Assembly: GCF_035917975.1 (NCBI RefSeq)
Contig: NZ_CP109130.1
Coordinates: forward strand, 2,232,001-2,296,000
Source: Streptosporangium sp. NBC_01756
Lineage (GTDB): Bacteria; Actinomycetota; Actinomycetes; Streptosporangiales; Streptosporangiaceae
Length of the DNA: 64,000 nt
Direction of reading: 5' to 3'
Part shown: positions 34,591 to 41,909 of the stretch, one piece after another
Layout of the letters: each line of letters begins with the position of its first letter
Position numbering within the stretch: position 1 is the stretch's first letter
Translations under genes and position numbers: made by a program
The notes under the pieces: generated by a model
Databases searched by the model: none
What the model was told of the DNA's origin: nothing
The model's input: the letters and a program-made list of their open reading frames with translations, nothing else

Positions 34591-36804
34591 GTGGCCTCGA
34601 TAACTCAGCTTTTCAGGCGTTTCCTGGAGCGTCCCGGCTCCATCGATCTGGCGCCGTTCGAACGCACCGTGACCGCCGCCGGGACCCGGGAGAAGCGGCT
34701 TGAGGAGCTTGAGGAGCTGCCCCGGCCCTCGGGGGACGACCTGGTCGAGCTCTGCGCGATCATGCGAGAGACCGCGCGCCGCACCCTGGGCCTGAGGCCG
34801 TACGACGTGCAGCTCGTGGGCATGCTCGCCCTGCTGTCCGGCAACGTGGCGGAGATGGCCACCGGTGAGGGCAAGACGCTGTCCGGGGCGATGGCCGCCG
34901 CCGGATACGCCCTGCAGGGCAAGCGAGTGCACGTGATCTCGGTCAACGACTATCTGGCCCAGCGGGACGCCGAGTGGATGGGCCCGCTGTACGACGCGCT
35001 GGGCGTCTCGGTCGGCTGGATCGCGGAGAGCTCCACCCCGGACGAGCGCCGGGCCGCCTACGCCAAGGACGTCACGTACGGGGCGGTCAGCGAGATCGGC
35101 TTCGACGTGCTCCGGGACCGGACCCGCACCGACCCGGCCGACCTGGTCGTGCCGGAGCCGGGGGTGGCGCTGGTCGACGAGGCCGACTCGGTGCTGGTGG
35201 ACGAGGCCAGGGTGCCGCTGGTGCTGGCGGGGGCCACCGACCCGGGTGACGCCGTGCCGGAGATGGCCGCACTGGTCCGCCAGCTGGTCAAGGGTTACCA
35301 CTACGAGCTCGACGACCAGGCGCGCAACGTCCACCTGACCACCAAGGGCATCGACACCGTCGAGCAGGCCCTGGGCCTGGAGCTCTACGACGACGCCGCC
35401 ACACTGACCGAGGTCAACCTGGCCCTGCACGCGCACGCCCTGCTGACCAAGGACGTCGACTACATCGTGCGCGACGGCAAGGTCCACCTGATCAACCCGT
35501 CCCGGGGCCGGGTGGCGCTGCTGCAGCGCTGGCCGGACGGCCTGCAGGCCGCGGTCGAGGCCAAGGAGAAGCTGGCCCCGTCGGAGACCGGTGAGATCCT
35601 CGACTCGATCACCGTCCAGGGACTGATCACCCGTTATCCCGAGAAGTGCGGTATGACGGGCACGGCGGTCGCGGTCGGCGACCAGCTCCGCGAGTTCTAC
35701 GACCTCAAGGTGGCCGTGGTCCCCTCCAACCGGCCGTGCGTGCGGACCGACGAACCCGACCGGCTCTTCGAGTACGCCATGGACCGGGACCACGCGCTCG
35801 TCGACGAGATCGTCGAGGTGCACGAGTCCGGGCGGCCGATCCTGATCGGCACGCTGAACGTGGCCGAGTCCGAGCGGCTCTCCCTGACCCTGGCCGGACG
35901 CGGCCTGGAGTGCGTGGTCCTCAACGCCAAGAACGACGCCGAGGAGGCGTCGATCATCGCCAGGGCCGGGGAACGCGGCGCGATCACCGTCTCCACCCAG
36001 ATGGCGGGGCGCGGCACCGACATCCGCCTCGGTGAGGGCGTGGACGAGCTCGGCGGGCTGTACGTCATCGGCTCCGGCCGGCACACCAGCAGCCGCCTGG
36101 ACGACCAGCTCCGCGGCCGCGCCGGCCGCCAGGGCGACCCCGGCGGGTCGGTCTTCTTCGTGAGCGGCGAGGACGAGCTGATCACCCACTACGTCGCCGA
36201 CGAGTACGCCAAGGGCGTGCCCGACCGTGCCCTCGTGGGCCACGCCCAGCGCGTCGCCGAGGGCGTCAACATGGAGATCCACCGCAACACCTGGCGCTAC
36301 ACCCGTCTCCTCGAAGACCACCGGAGCAAGGTCCTCGGCCTGCGTGAGAAGGTCCTGCGCGGCCACTCGGCCGGTGACGCGCTCGCCGGGGCCCTTCCCG
36401 AACGATGGTCGGAGCTGGTGGACACCGCAGGCGAGGAGGTGCTCCAGGAGGCCGCACGGCAGATCGTGCTGTTCCATCTCGACCGCGGCTGGGCCGAGCA
36501 CCTCGCCTTCCTGGCCGAGCTCCGCGAGGGGATCCACCTGCGTGCCCTCGGCCGCCTCAGCCCGATCGAGGAGTTCAACAAGGAGGCCAAGCTCACCTTC
36601 GAGCGCCTGCTGGCCGAGATCGAGTCCCGCTCGATCGCCACCTTCGAGACCGCCGCCATCACCGCCGACGGTCTCGACCACGACGGCGCGGGCCTCAGGC
36701 GCCCCACCGCCACCTGGACCTACCTCGTCCAGGACAACCCCTTCGGCACCGAGTGGGAGCGCATCCTCAACCGCCTCAGCACCAAGGTCCGCCGCCGCCG
36801 CTGA
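34591..36804 (+). CDS. secA2: Accessory Sec translocase ATPase SecA2
   Basis: The 737-residue protein has all SecA motor motifs. Walker A is ATGEGKT (90-96), the helicase DEAD box is VDEAD (195-199), and LRGRAGRQGDPG is motif VI. MTGTA marks the preprotein-crosslinking region, and the scaffold follows at the end. It lacks the C-terminal zinc finger and is shorter than housekeeping SecA (about 900 residues), as expected for actinobacterial SecA2, which exports a small set of proteins. GGAGG precedes the GTG start. No substrate or accessory SecY gene is adjacent. Confidence 0.92.
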   Translation: MASITQLFRRFLERPGSIDLAPFERTVTAAGTREKRLEELEELPRPSGDDLVELCAIMRETARRTLGLRPYDVQLVGMLALLSGNVAEMATGEGKTLSGAMAAAGYALQGKRVHVISVNDYLAQRDAEWMGPLYDALGVSVGWIAESSTPDERRAAYAKDVTYGAVSEIGFDVLRDRTRTDPADLVVPEPGVALVDEADSVLVDEARVPLVLAGATDPGDAVPEMAALVRQLVKGYHYELDDQARNVHLTTKGIDTVEQALGLELYDDAATLTEVNLALHAHALLTKDVDYIVRDGKVHLINPSRGRVALLQRWPDGLQAAVEAKEKLAPSETGEILDSITVQGLITRYPEKCGMTGTAVAVGDQLREFYDLKVAVVPSNRPCVRTDEPDRLFEYAMDRDHALVDEIVEVHESGRPILIGTLNVAESERLSLTLAGRGLECVVLNAKNDAEEASIIARAGERGAITVSTQMAGRGTDIRLGEGVDELGGLYVIGSGRHTSSRLDDQLRGRAGRQGDPGGSVFFVSGEDELITHYVADEYAKGVPDRALVGHAQRVAEGVNMEIHRNTWRYTRLLEDHRSKVLGLREKVLRGHSAGDALAGALPERWSELVDTAGEEVLQEAARQIVLFHLDRGWAEHLAFLAELREGIHLRALGRLSPIEEFNKEAKLTFERLLAEIESRSIATFETAAITADGLDHDGAGLRRPTATWTYLVQDNPFGTEWERILNRLSTKVRRRR

Positions 36805-36828
36805 CTCCACGGTCCCGGCCGAACGCGT

Positions 36829-37104
36829 CTAACGCGACCGGTAGGCGTCCGCCCGGTGCTGAACGGTGATCACCTGAACCACGATCCGGCCGTCGTCGAT
36901 CAGATACAGAACCCGGTAGTCGCCACGGCGGGCGGACCATTGGGGGGCGAGAGGTTCGTCAAGAGGTTTGCCGACCCGGCGAGGGTTGTCCAGCAGTGGC
37001 CCGGTGATGAACTCCCAGACCGCGGGCACGACCTTCGCGGGCAGGCGCTCGGCGAGGTCCTGTCTGGCGCGGCGGGTGAGGTGAAGTTCGTAGCGCCCGG
37101 TCAC
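36829..37104 (-). CDS. RelE/ParE-family toxin
   Basis: This 91-residue protein has the RelE fold pattern: YELHLTRRARQDLAERLP, GKPLDEPLAPQWSARRGDYRVLYLIDD and VITVQHRADAYRSR. RelE toxins cut mRNA in the ribosome A site. The GTG start overlaps the antitoxin stop by 4 bp, so translation is coupled. It ends 24 bp from the end of secA2. Confidence 0.9.
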   Translation of the reverse strand: MTGRYELHLTRRARQDLAERLPAKVVPAVWEFITGPLLDNPRRVGKPLDEPLAPQWSARRGDYRVLYLIDDGRIVVQVITVQHRADAYRSR

Positions 37105-37379
37105 AGGCGGCCGGTCCGGCGCAGCTCGGCCTCCACCTCCGCCGAGGAGTGGGTGCGCCCCGCTTCCAGGTCGGCGAGCCCCTCGCGGATGGCTGACACG
37201 GTCTCTTCGGAGGCGAGTATCTCGATCATCTCGCGCATCGTCTCGTAGTCGTCCGCCGCCAGCAGCACGGCTGCGGGCAGACCATTGCGAGTGATCTCAA
37301 ACCGCTCATGGGTGCTGACAGCGGACTCGATGATGCCGGACAGCCGGGCACGTGCGTCAGCCAGCGGAAGAACTGTCAT
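37101..37379 (-). CDS. Phd/YefM-family antitoxin
   Basis: The 92-residue protein has the Phd/YefM DNA-binding start TVLPLADARARLSGIIESAV and NGLPAAVLLAADDYETMREM, then a toxin-binding tail. A perfect -10 box TATAAT lies 7 bp upstream of the ATG at 37377-37379, so the message may be leaderless; an upstream ATG at 37385 falls inside the -10 to start interval. It heads the two-gene toxin-antitoxin unit and should repress it. Confidence 0.88.
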   Translation of the reverse strand: MTVLPLADARARLSGIIESAVSTHERFEITRNGLPAAVLLAADDYETMREMIEILASEETVSAIREGLADLEAGRTHSSAEVEAELRRTGRL

Positions 37380-37448
37380 GTACATAATTATAGCCATCGA
37401 CGGCGGGAGATGGCAGATCCTCGCCGAACGCGGGCGAGCGGGACGCCT

Positions 37449-37478
37449 GGCCCGGCTCCGCCGCGACGGAGCCGGGCC
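37449..37478. other. 12-bp perfect hairpin between divergent genes
   Basis: GGCCCGGCTCCG and its complement surround CCGCGA. It lies between the antitoxin and XRE/MmyB starts, not after a stop codon, so it is not a simple terminator. Confidence 0.6.
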
Positions 37479-37549
37479 GGTGACATCACGGCGTTCGTTA
37501 CGTGACCGGTAATGGTTTCACCAAGCCGTAGCCGGTTATCGTGTGATTT

Positions 37550-38353
37550 GTGACCTCCACCAGCGTGGCCCGACCAGTCGGTGAACTTCTGCGCCAATGG
37601 AGGGAGCGCCGGCGGATGAGCCAGATGGACCTCGCCATCCAGGCGGACATCTCCACCCGGCATCTGAGCTTCGTGGAGACCGGCCGGTCCAAGCCGAGCC
37701 GAGACATGATCCTGCGCCTCGCCGAGGAGCTGGAGCTTCCCCTCCGCGAGCGCAACCATCTGCTGCTGGCCGGCGGGTTCGCACCGGTCTATGCGGAGAC
37801 GCCGCTCAACTCACCGCAGATGTCCTCGGTCAGGGAGGCCCTCGGCCAGGTGCTGAGCGGGCACGAGCCGTACCCGGCCGTGGTCGTGGACCAGCGCTGG
37901 AACCTGGTGGACCGCAACGCCGCCACCGGCGTGCTGCTGCGCGGCGTCGCGCCGGAACTGCTTGTCCCGCCGGTCAACGTGCTCCGGCTGAGCCTGCACC
38001 CCAAGGGGATGGCCCAGCGGATCATCAACCTGGGTGAGTGGCGCGCCCACCTGCTCCACCGGCTGCGCCGCCAGATGAGCCTCACCGCCGACCCCGAACT
38101 GGCCGCGCTCTGGCACGAGCTCGACGAATACCCCTGCGACCAGCCGGAGCCCGAGATAGAACGGCCGGGCCCCGGGGACATCGTGATCCCGCTGCGGCTG
38201 CGGCGTGGCTACCGGGAACTCGCCTTCTTCAGCACGATGGCCACCTTCGGTACCCCGCTGGACATCACCGTCGCCGAACTGGCCATCGAGGCCTACTTCC
38301 CGGCCAACCCCGAGACCGCCGCCTACCTGCAGCACCAGCACCACCCGGACTGA
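37550..38353 (+). CDS. XRE regulator with MmyB-like ligand domain
   Basis: The 267-residue protein has an N-terminal helix-turn-helix (MSQMDLAIQADISTRHLSFV, then ETGRSKPS) and a C-terminal MmyB-like (PAS-type) domain with VVVDQRWNLVDRNAA and LRRGYRELAFFSTMATFGTP. MmyB-like domains are thought to bind fatty-acid-like ligands. The GTG start has no ribosome site and could be leaderless. The family often controls a neighbouring oxidoreductase, but none faces it here; the MarR gene follows convergently. Confidence 0.88.
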   Translation: MTSTSVARPVGELLRQWRERRRMSQMDLAIQADISTRHLSFVETGRSKPSRDMILRLAEELELPLRERNHLLLAGGFAPVYAETPLNSPQMSSVREALGQVLSGHEPYPAVVVDQRWNLVDRNAATGVLLRGVAPELLVPPVNVLRLSLHPKGMAQRIINLGEWRAHLLHRLRRQMSLTADPELAALWHELDEYPCDQPEPEIERPGPGDIVIPLRLRRGYRELAFFSTMATFGTPLDITVAELAIEAYFPANPETAAYLQHQHHPD

Positions 38354-38422
38354 CCTCCCGGCACGTGACCGGTTCGGCGTCGAGAGCCTGAACAGGCGGC
38401 CCTCCGTCAGAGCCGGACGGCT

Positions 38423-38899
38423 TCAAGAGCCGCCGATGCCGGCCTGCAGGAGTTTGGCGAGGATCGCGCTCAGCTGGCCGCGCTCGTCGTCGGTGAGAAC
38501 GTGGAAGGTGTCCGCAAGGAAGGCGGGGACCGCGGCCTGGGCCTCGGCGAGCCGCCGGCGGCCTGAGTCGGTGATGGTGACGGCGTAGGAGCGCCGGTCG
38601 CGGGGGTTGCGCTCCCTGCGGACGTGGCCTGCCCGCTCCAGGTCGTCGCAGACGCCGACCATGACGCTGCGGTCGATCCGGAGCTCCTCGCTGAGCGTCT
38701 GCTGAGAGCAGGGGCCGACGGCGCCGAGCATCTGGAGCACAAGGTGCTGCCCGACTCCGATCCCTTCTCTGGTGGCGTGCACGTCGGCGGCGCGGGCCAC
38801 GGCGGCCGAGGCCCGGCACAGCGCGATGTCCAGCCGCTCGGCGGCGAGCTGCGGAAAGTAGGACGTCCCGCGGTCCGTCGTTCTGGTCGTTGTCGCCAT
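38423..38899 (-). CDS. MarR-family regulator
   Basis: The 158-residue protein is a typical MarR: VGQHLVLQMLGAVGPCSQQT, LSEELRIDRSVMVGVCDDLERAG (HTH), and RERNPRDRRSYAVTITDSG (wing). The ATG has GAGGAG upstream. It diverges from an MFS-nitroreductase operon, with a long dyad between them, so it probably represses that operon until a phenolic or quinone-like compound is bound. Confidence 0.9.
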   Translation of the reverse strand: MATTTRTTDRGTSYFPQLAAERLDIALCRASAAVARAADVHATREGIGVGQHLVLQMLGAVGPCSQQTLSEELRIDRSVMVGVCDDLERAGHVRRERNPRDRRSYAVTITDSGRRRLAEAQAAVPAFLADTFHVLTDDERGQLSAILAKLLQAGIGGS

Positions 38900-38964
38900 C
38901 GCTCTCCTCTTGCGTTCAACCGTCAGCCTACCGCAGATCCATCTCCACGCAGACTGTTTGACAG

Positions 38965-38999
38965 CAGATGATTTACCGGAATACGGTCCAAATCGTCTG
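38965..38999. promoter_or_regulatory. 35-bp dyad in the MarR/MFS divergent promoter
   Basis: CAGATGATTT and AAATCGTCTG (one mismatch) bracket an inner ACCG-GAATA-CGGT dyad. The site lies midway between the two starts and is the likely MarR operator. Confidence 0.65.
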
Positions 39000-39034
39000 T
39001 CCACCAATTGTTTGCATGCAGATGGAGAGTGATC

Positions 39035-40390
39035 GTGACCCGAACCGACGGCCGCCAACAGGTGGCCCTGGTGGTGCTGTGCGCCGCGGTGTTCCTGGAC
39101 TCGATGGACCTGTCGTTGATGGGCGTGGCCCTGCCCGCCATCGGGCGTGATCTGTCGCTGCCGGAGAGCACCCTGCAGTGGCTGATGTCCGGCTACGCGG
39201 TCGCCTACGGCGGCTTCCTGCTGCTCGGCGGCCGCATCGCCGATCTGTTCGGCCGCCGCCGGGTGTTCCTGCTGTCGCTGGCGGTGTTCGCGGCGGCGAG
39301 CCTGGTCGGCGGGCTTCTGTCAGCGGGATGGCCGCTGGTGGCCACCCGGGTGATCAAGGGGGTGGCGGCCGCGCTCACCGCCCCGGCCGCGCTCTCGCTC
39401 ATCACCACGACCTTCGCCGAGGGGCCGCAGCGCAACCGGGCGCTGGGGGTCTACTCCCTGGCCGGGGCGACCGGATACACCGCCGGGCTCATCGCCTCCG
39501 GTCTGCTGACCGAGATCAGCTGGCGGCTGGTGTTCTTCCTGCCGGTCTCGGTCGCCCTGCTGGTCCTGGCCGCGGCGCCGTCGGCACTGCCGCGCGGCCC
39601 GCGGCCGTCCGGGACGCGGGAGGGGTTCGACGCCGCGGGCGCGGTCACGGTCACCGGCGGCGTGCTGCTGCTGGTGTTCGCGCTGACGGAGCGGAACTGG
39701 CCGGCCGGTGCCGTGGCCGCGCTGCTGCTGGGCGCTTTCGTGGTCATCGAGCGCCGGCGGCCCGCACCGCTCGTTCCGCTGGAGGTGTTCAGGTCCGGCA
39801 CGGTGGCCGCCGCCAACGTCGCGGCGCTGGCCTGGGCGTGCGCGACGATCGGCTGGCAGTTCGTCGCCGTCCTGTACCTGCAGCAGGTGCTCGGCTACAC
39901 CGCGCTGGCCACCGGGCTCGGGATCGTCCCGATGGGCCTGGCCATCGTCATCACCGCCAATCTGGCCGGCAGGCTGATCAATCGGTGGGGCCTGGGCCGG
40001 GTGGCCGCTGCCGGGATGCTGGTCCAGGGCGCGGGCATCCTGCTGTTCCTGCGGGCCGGGGCCACCGGCGACTACCTCACGGTGCTGCTGCCCGCGCTGG
40101 TCGTGCACGGCATCGGTAACGGACTGTCCTTCCCCAGCCTCAACATCGCCGCCGTCACCGGCCTGCCTGACGAGCGGCAGGGCCTGGCCTCGGGCCTGGT
40201 CACCTCGGCCGTCCAGATCGGCGCCGGCATCGGCGTGGCGGTGCTGGCCGCGGCGATGACGCTGGGCGACTCCACACTGGCCGGATACCGGATCGCGTTC
40301 TTCACCGCGAGCGCCTTCTCCCTGCTCGGCGCTCTCATAGTCGCTTACGGCCTGCGATCGCGCCGCCCCGCTCCTGTCCCCAACGTTTGA
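39035..40390 (+). CDS. MFS transporter, DHA2 family
   Basis: The 451-residue membrane protein has AVFLDSMDLSLMGVALPAI in TM1 (motif D), GGRIADLFGRRRVFLLSL (motif A), TRVIKGVAAALTAPAALSL (motif B) and GLVTSAVQIGAGIGVAVLAA late. It is probably a drug or metabolite exporter. The GTG start was chosen because GGAG lies 7 nt upstream. The nitroreductase gene follows after 11 bp, within the same unit, and both face the MarR gene. Confidence 0.9.
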   Translation: MTRTDGRQQVALVVLCAAVFLDSMDLSLMGVALPAIGRDLSLPESTLQWLMSGYAVAYGGFLLLGGRIADLFGRRRVFLLSLAVFAAASLVGGLLSAGWPLVATRVIKGVAAALTAPAALSLITTTFAEGPQRNRALGVYSLAGATGYTAGLIASGLLTEISWRLVFFLPVSVALLVLAAAPSALPRGPRPSGTREGFDAAGAVTVTGGVLLLVFALTERNWPAGAVAALLLGAFVVIERRRPAPLVPLEVFRSGTVAAANVAALAWACATIGWQFVAVLYLQQVLGYTALATGLGIVPMGLAIVITANLAGRLINRWGLGRVAAAGMLVQGAGILLFLRAGATGDYLTVLLPALVVHGIGNGLSFPSLNIAAVTGLPDERQGLASGLVTSAVQIGAGIGVAVLAAAMTLGDSTLAGYRIAFFTASAFSLLGALIVAYGLRSRRPAPVPNV

Positions 40391-40401
40391 AGGAGACCAT
40401 C

Positions 40402-41049
40402 ATGACGTTGAACCTCACCCCCGACGAGCTGCTGAGCACGACCCGCGCCGTACGCAAGCGCCTCGACTTCACCCGTCCGGTGCCGCGCGAGCTGATCGAG
40501 GAGTGCGTGGACCTGGCCGTGCAGGCGCCCACCGGACGAAACCGGCAGCGCTGGCACTTCCTCGTCGTCACCGAGCCCGCTCAGCGCCGGGCCGTGGCCG
40601 ACATCTTCCTGCGCGCCCTGGCCGTGGCCGGCGGCCAGCCGCTGACCGAGCGCGACCTGTGGCGGATGAACTACCATTCCGGCTCCACCGAGCGGGTCTT
40701 CGACGGCCTGCGGCACCTGGCCGCCAACATCCACCGGGTGCCCGCGTTCGTCATCCCGGGCGTGGAGGGACGCACCGACCACGCCCCGGTGACCGTGCAG
40801 GCGGGAGCGTGGGGATCGATCCTGCCCGCCGTGTGGAGCTTCATGCTGGCCGCCCGGGCGCGCGGCCTGGGCACGGTGTGGACCACCGCGCAGGGACCAC
40901 TCGAACGCGAGCTGGCTCAGGTGCTCGGCGTGCCGTACGAGGAGGTCATGCTGGCCGCGTTCATCCCGCTGGCCTTCACCCTCGGCACCGACTTCAAGCC
41001 CGCCCCCCGCATCCCGCGGGAGGAGGTCCTGCACTGGGACCGGTGGTGA
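40402..41049 (+). CDS. Nitroreductase-family protein
   Basis: The 215-residue flavoprotein has the family start TTRAVRKRLDFTRPVPRELIEE, the FMN-phosphate segment APTGRNRQRWHFLVVTE, and a late GLGTVWTTAQGPLERELAQVLGVP. It should reduce a nitro, quinone or related compound with NAD(P)H. AGGAG lies 6 bp before the ATG. Being co-transcribed with an exporter under MarR control suggests a joint response to toxic aromatics. The unit ends at a very strong hairpin. Confidence 0.88.
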   Translation: MTLNLTPDELLSTTRAVRKRLDFTRPVPRELIEECVDLAVQAPTGRNRQRWHFLVVTEPAQRRAVADIFLRALAVAGGQPLTERDLWRMNYHSGSTERVFDGLRHLAANIHRVPAFVIPGVEGRTDHAPVTVQAGAWGSILPAVWSFMLAARARGLGTVWTTAQGPLERELAQVLGVPYEEVMLAAFIPLAFTLGTDFKPAPRIPREEVLHWDRW

Positions 41050-41168
41050 GCACGCTCCCGGCCTCCCGGGCATGCCCCGGAGTGCCCTCGAAGGGCCGGC
41101 CGGAGGCCACCGGCTCGGACTCGACCGGACCGAACGTCGCAGGACGGGTCGGCGGCTTGTTGAACCTG

Positions 41169-41215
41169 GATCTCTGAAGAGGCCCTCCCGCACCGGGAGG
41201 GCCTCTTCAGAGATC
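41169..41215 (+). terminator. 22-bp perfect hairpin after the nitroreductase gene
   Basis: A 22-bp perfect stem starting GATCTCTGAAGAGGCCCTCC closes the loop CAC. It starts 120 bp after the stop codon. There is no T-tract. Confidence 0.8.
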
Positions 41216-41237
41216 GTGCCCGAGATCGAAGGAGGTG

Positions 41238-41320
41238 ACGGTACGTAGGCGCGTTGTCCCCTGAGCTACACCGGCTCGCACCGGTGGCGGGACTCGAACC
41301 CGCGACCTGCGAAACTCATC
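41238..41320 (-). pseudogene. tRNA-like 3' half followed by 5' half, swapped order
   Basis: On the minus strand a tRNA 3' half comes first: AGGTCGCGGGTTCGAGTCCC continues as a T arm (41287-41303) and an acceptor strand CACCGGT (41280-41286). After only GCGA comes a 5' half GCCGGTGTAGCTCAGGGG (41275 downward). The two acceptor strands are complementary (one G-U). The D stem and anticodon stem do not form well, so I do not call a working tRNA; I could not assign an amino acid. Confidence 0.55.
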
Positions 41321-41708
41321 GGCCGGCGGCGTTCAGGTTGACGAGAACCTGTGTGCCCCGCCCCGTCGTGAACCAGAGCATGTCCTTTTGCAGGTGCAGG
41401 GTGGGAGAGGCCTTGTCACCCCGGCGGGTCGGAATCGGGAACAGCAGGCCGGTGCGCCCCGAGGCGATGTCGTGCACGGCACTCGCCCCCTTGCCGTCGC
41501 GGTCTCTCTGGGCGAGCAGGACGATACGGTCCGAGTAGAGCTCTCCACGGGCCGTCCCCGGCAGCCTGCGCAGGCCTGTTCCGTCGCGTCGCCATGCCTC
41601 GATGCCGTTGAAGCACCACGTCAGCCCGCAGTCGCCCCACGACGTTCGCCCCGCAGGAGGGACCGCGTTCCTCAACTCGCCGGTGAGGACGTTCTTCAGG
41701 TGCTCCAT
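41316..41708 (-). pseudogene. C-terminal fragment of a beta-propeller-like protein
   Basis: This open frame of about 130 residues has blade-like pieces (GLTWCFNGIEAWRRDGTGLRR, SDRIVLLAQRDRDGKGASAV, HLQKDMLWFTTGRGTQVLVN) and resembles the end of an actinobacterial WD40/TolB-like protein. It has no N-terminal part, signal or proper ribosome site, so it is probably a truncated gene. Its head abuts the recombinase remnant. Confidence 0.5.
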
Positions 41709-41717
41709 AGGGCGGAG

Positions 41718-41909
41718 GCTGGGGTGACACCCGAGCAGCTCCGGCACGCCCGTGTTCTGCTCACCCGACCCGACCCGACCCGACCCGACCCGACCCGACC
41801 CGACGCCACCGTCACCTCCATCGCCTGGCTGCTGGGCGTCAGCCGCTCCACCATCTACAAGTATGTCCCCGAACCCACCACCGCTCTCAGGCGTCAAGCT
41901 GACGGGTGA
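41718..41909 (+). pseudogene. Serine-recombinase (resolvase) C-terminal remnant
   Basis: The frame reads AGVTPEQLRHARVLLTRPD, then a Pro-Thr-Arg-Pro-Asp expansion, then TVTSIAWLLGVSRSTIYKYVPE. This is the Hin/resolvase-type DNA-binding end of a serine recombinase; the catalytic domain is absent. A (CCGAC)8 repeat interrupts it in frame. It overlaps the 3' end of the DUF4132 gene by 23 bp. Confidence 0.75.
41765..41804. repeat. (CCGAC)8 pentanucleotide repeat
   Basis: Eight uninterrupted CCGAC units lie within the recombinase remnant and encode PTRPD-type repeats. Being five bases long, a change of unit number would shift the frame. Confidence 0.95.

Noticed and set aside
33184..36810. 1,208-codon minus-strand frame opposite secA2, running on over the aldolase region
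   Set aside because: Shadow of two real genes on other frames; no recognisable domain.
41238..41320. A functional tRNA or a circularly permuted tRNA gene
   Set aside because: Acceptor and T arm are good but the D and anticodon stems do not pair, and no anticodon can be placed; called as remnants.
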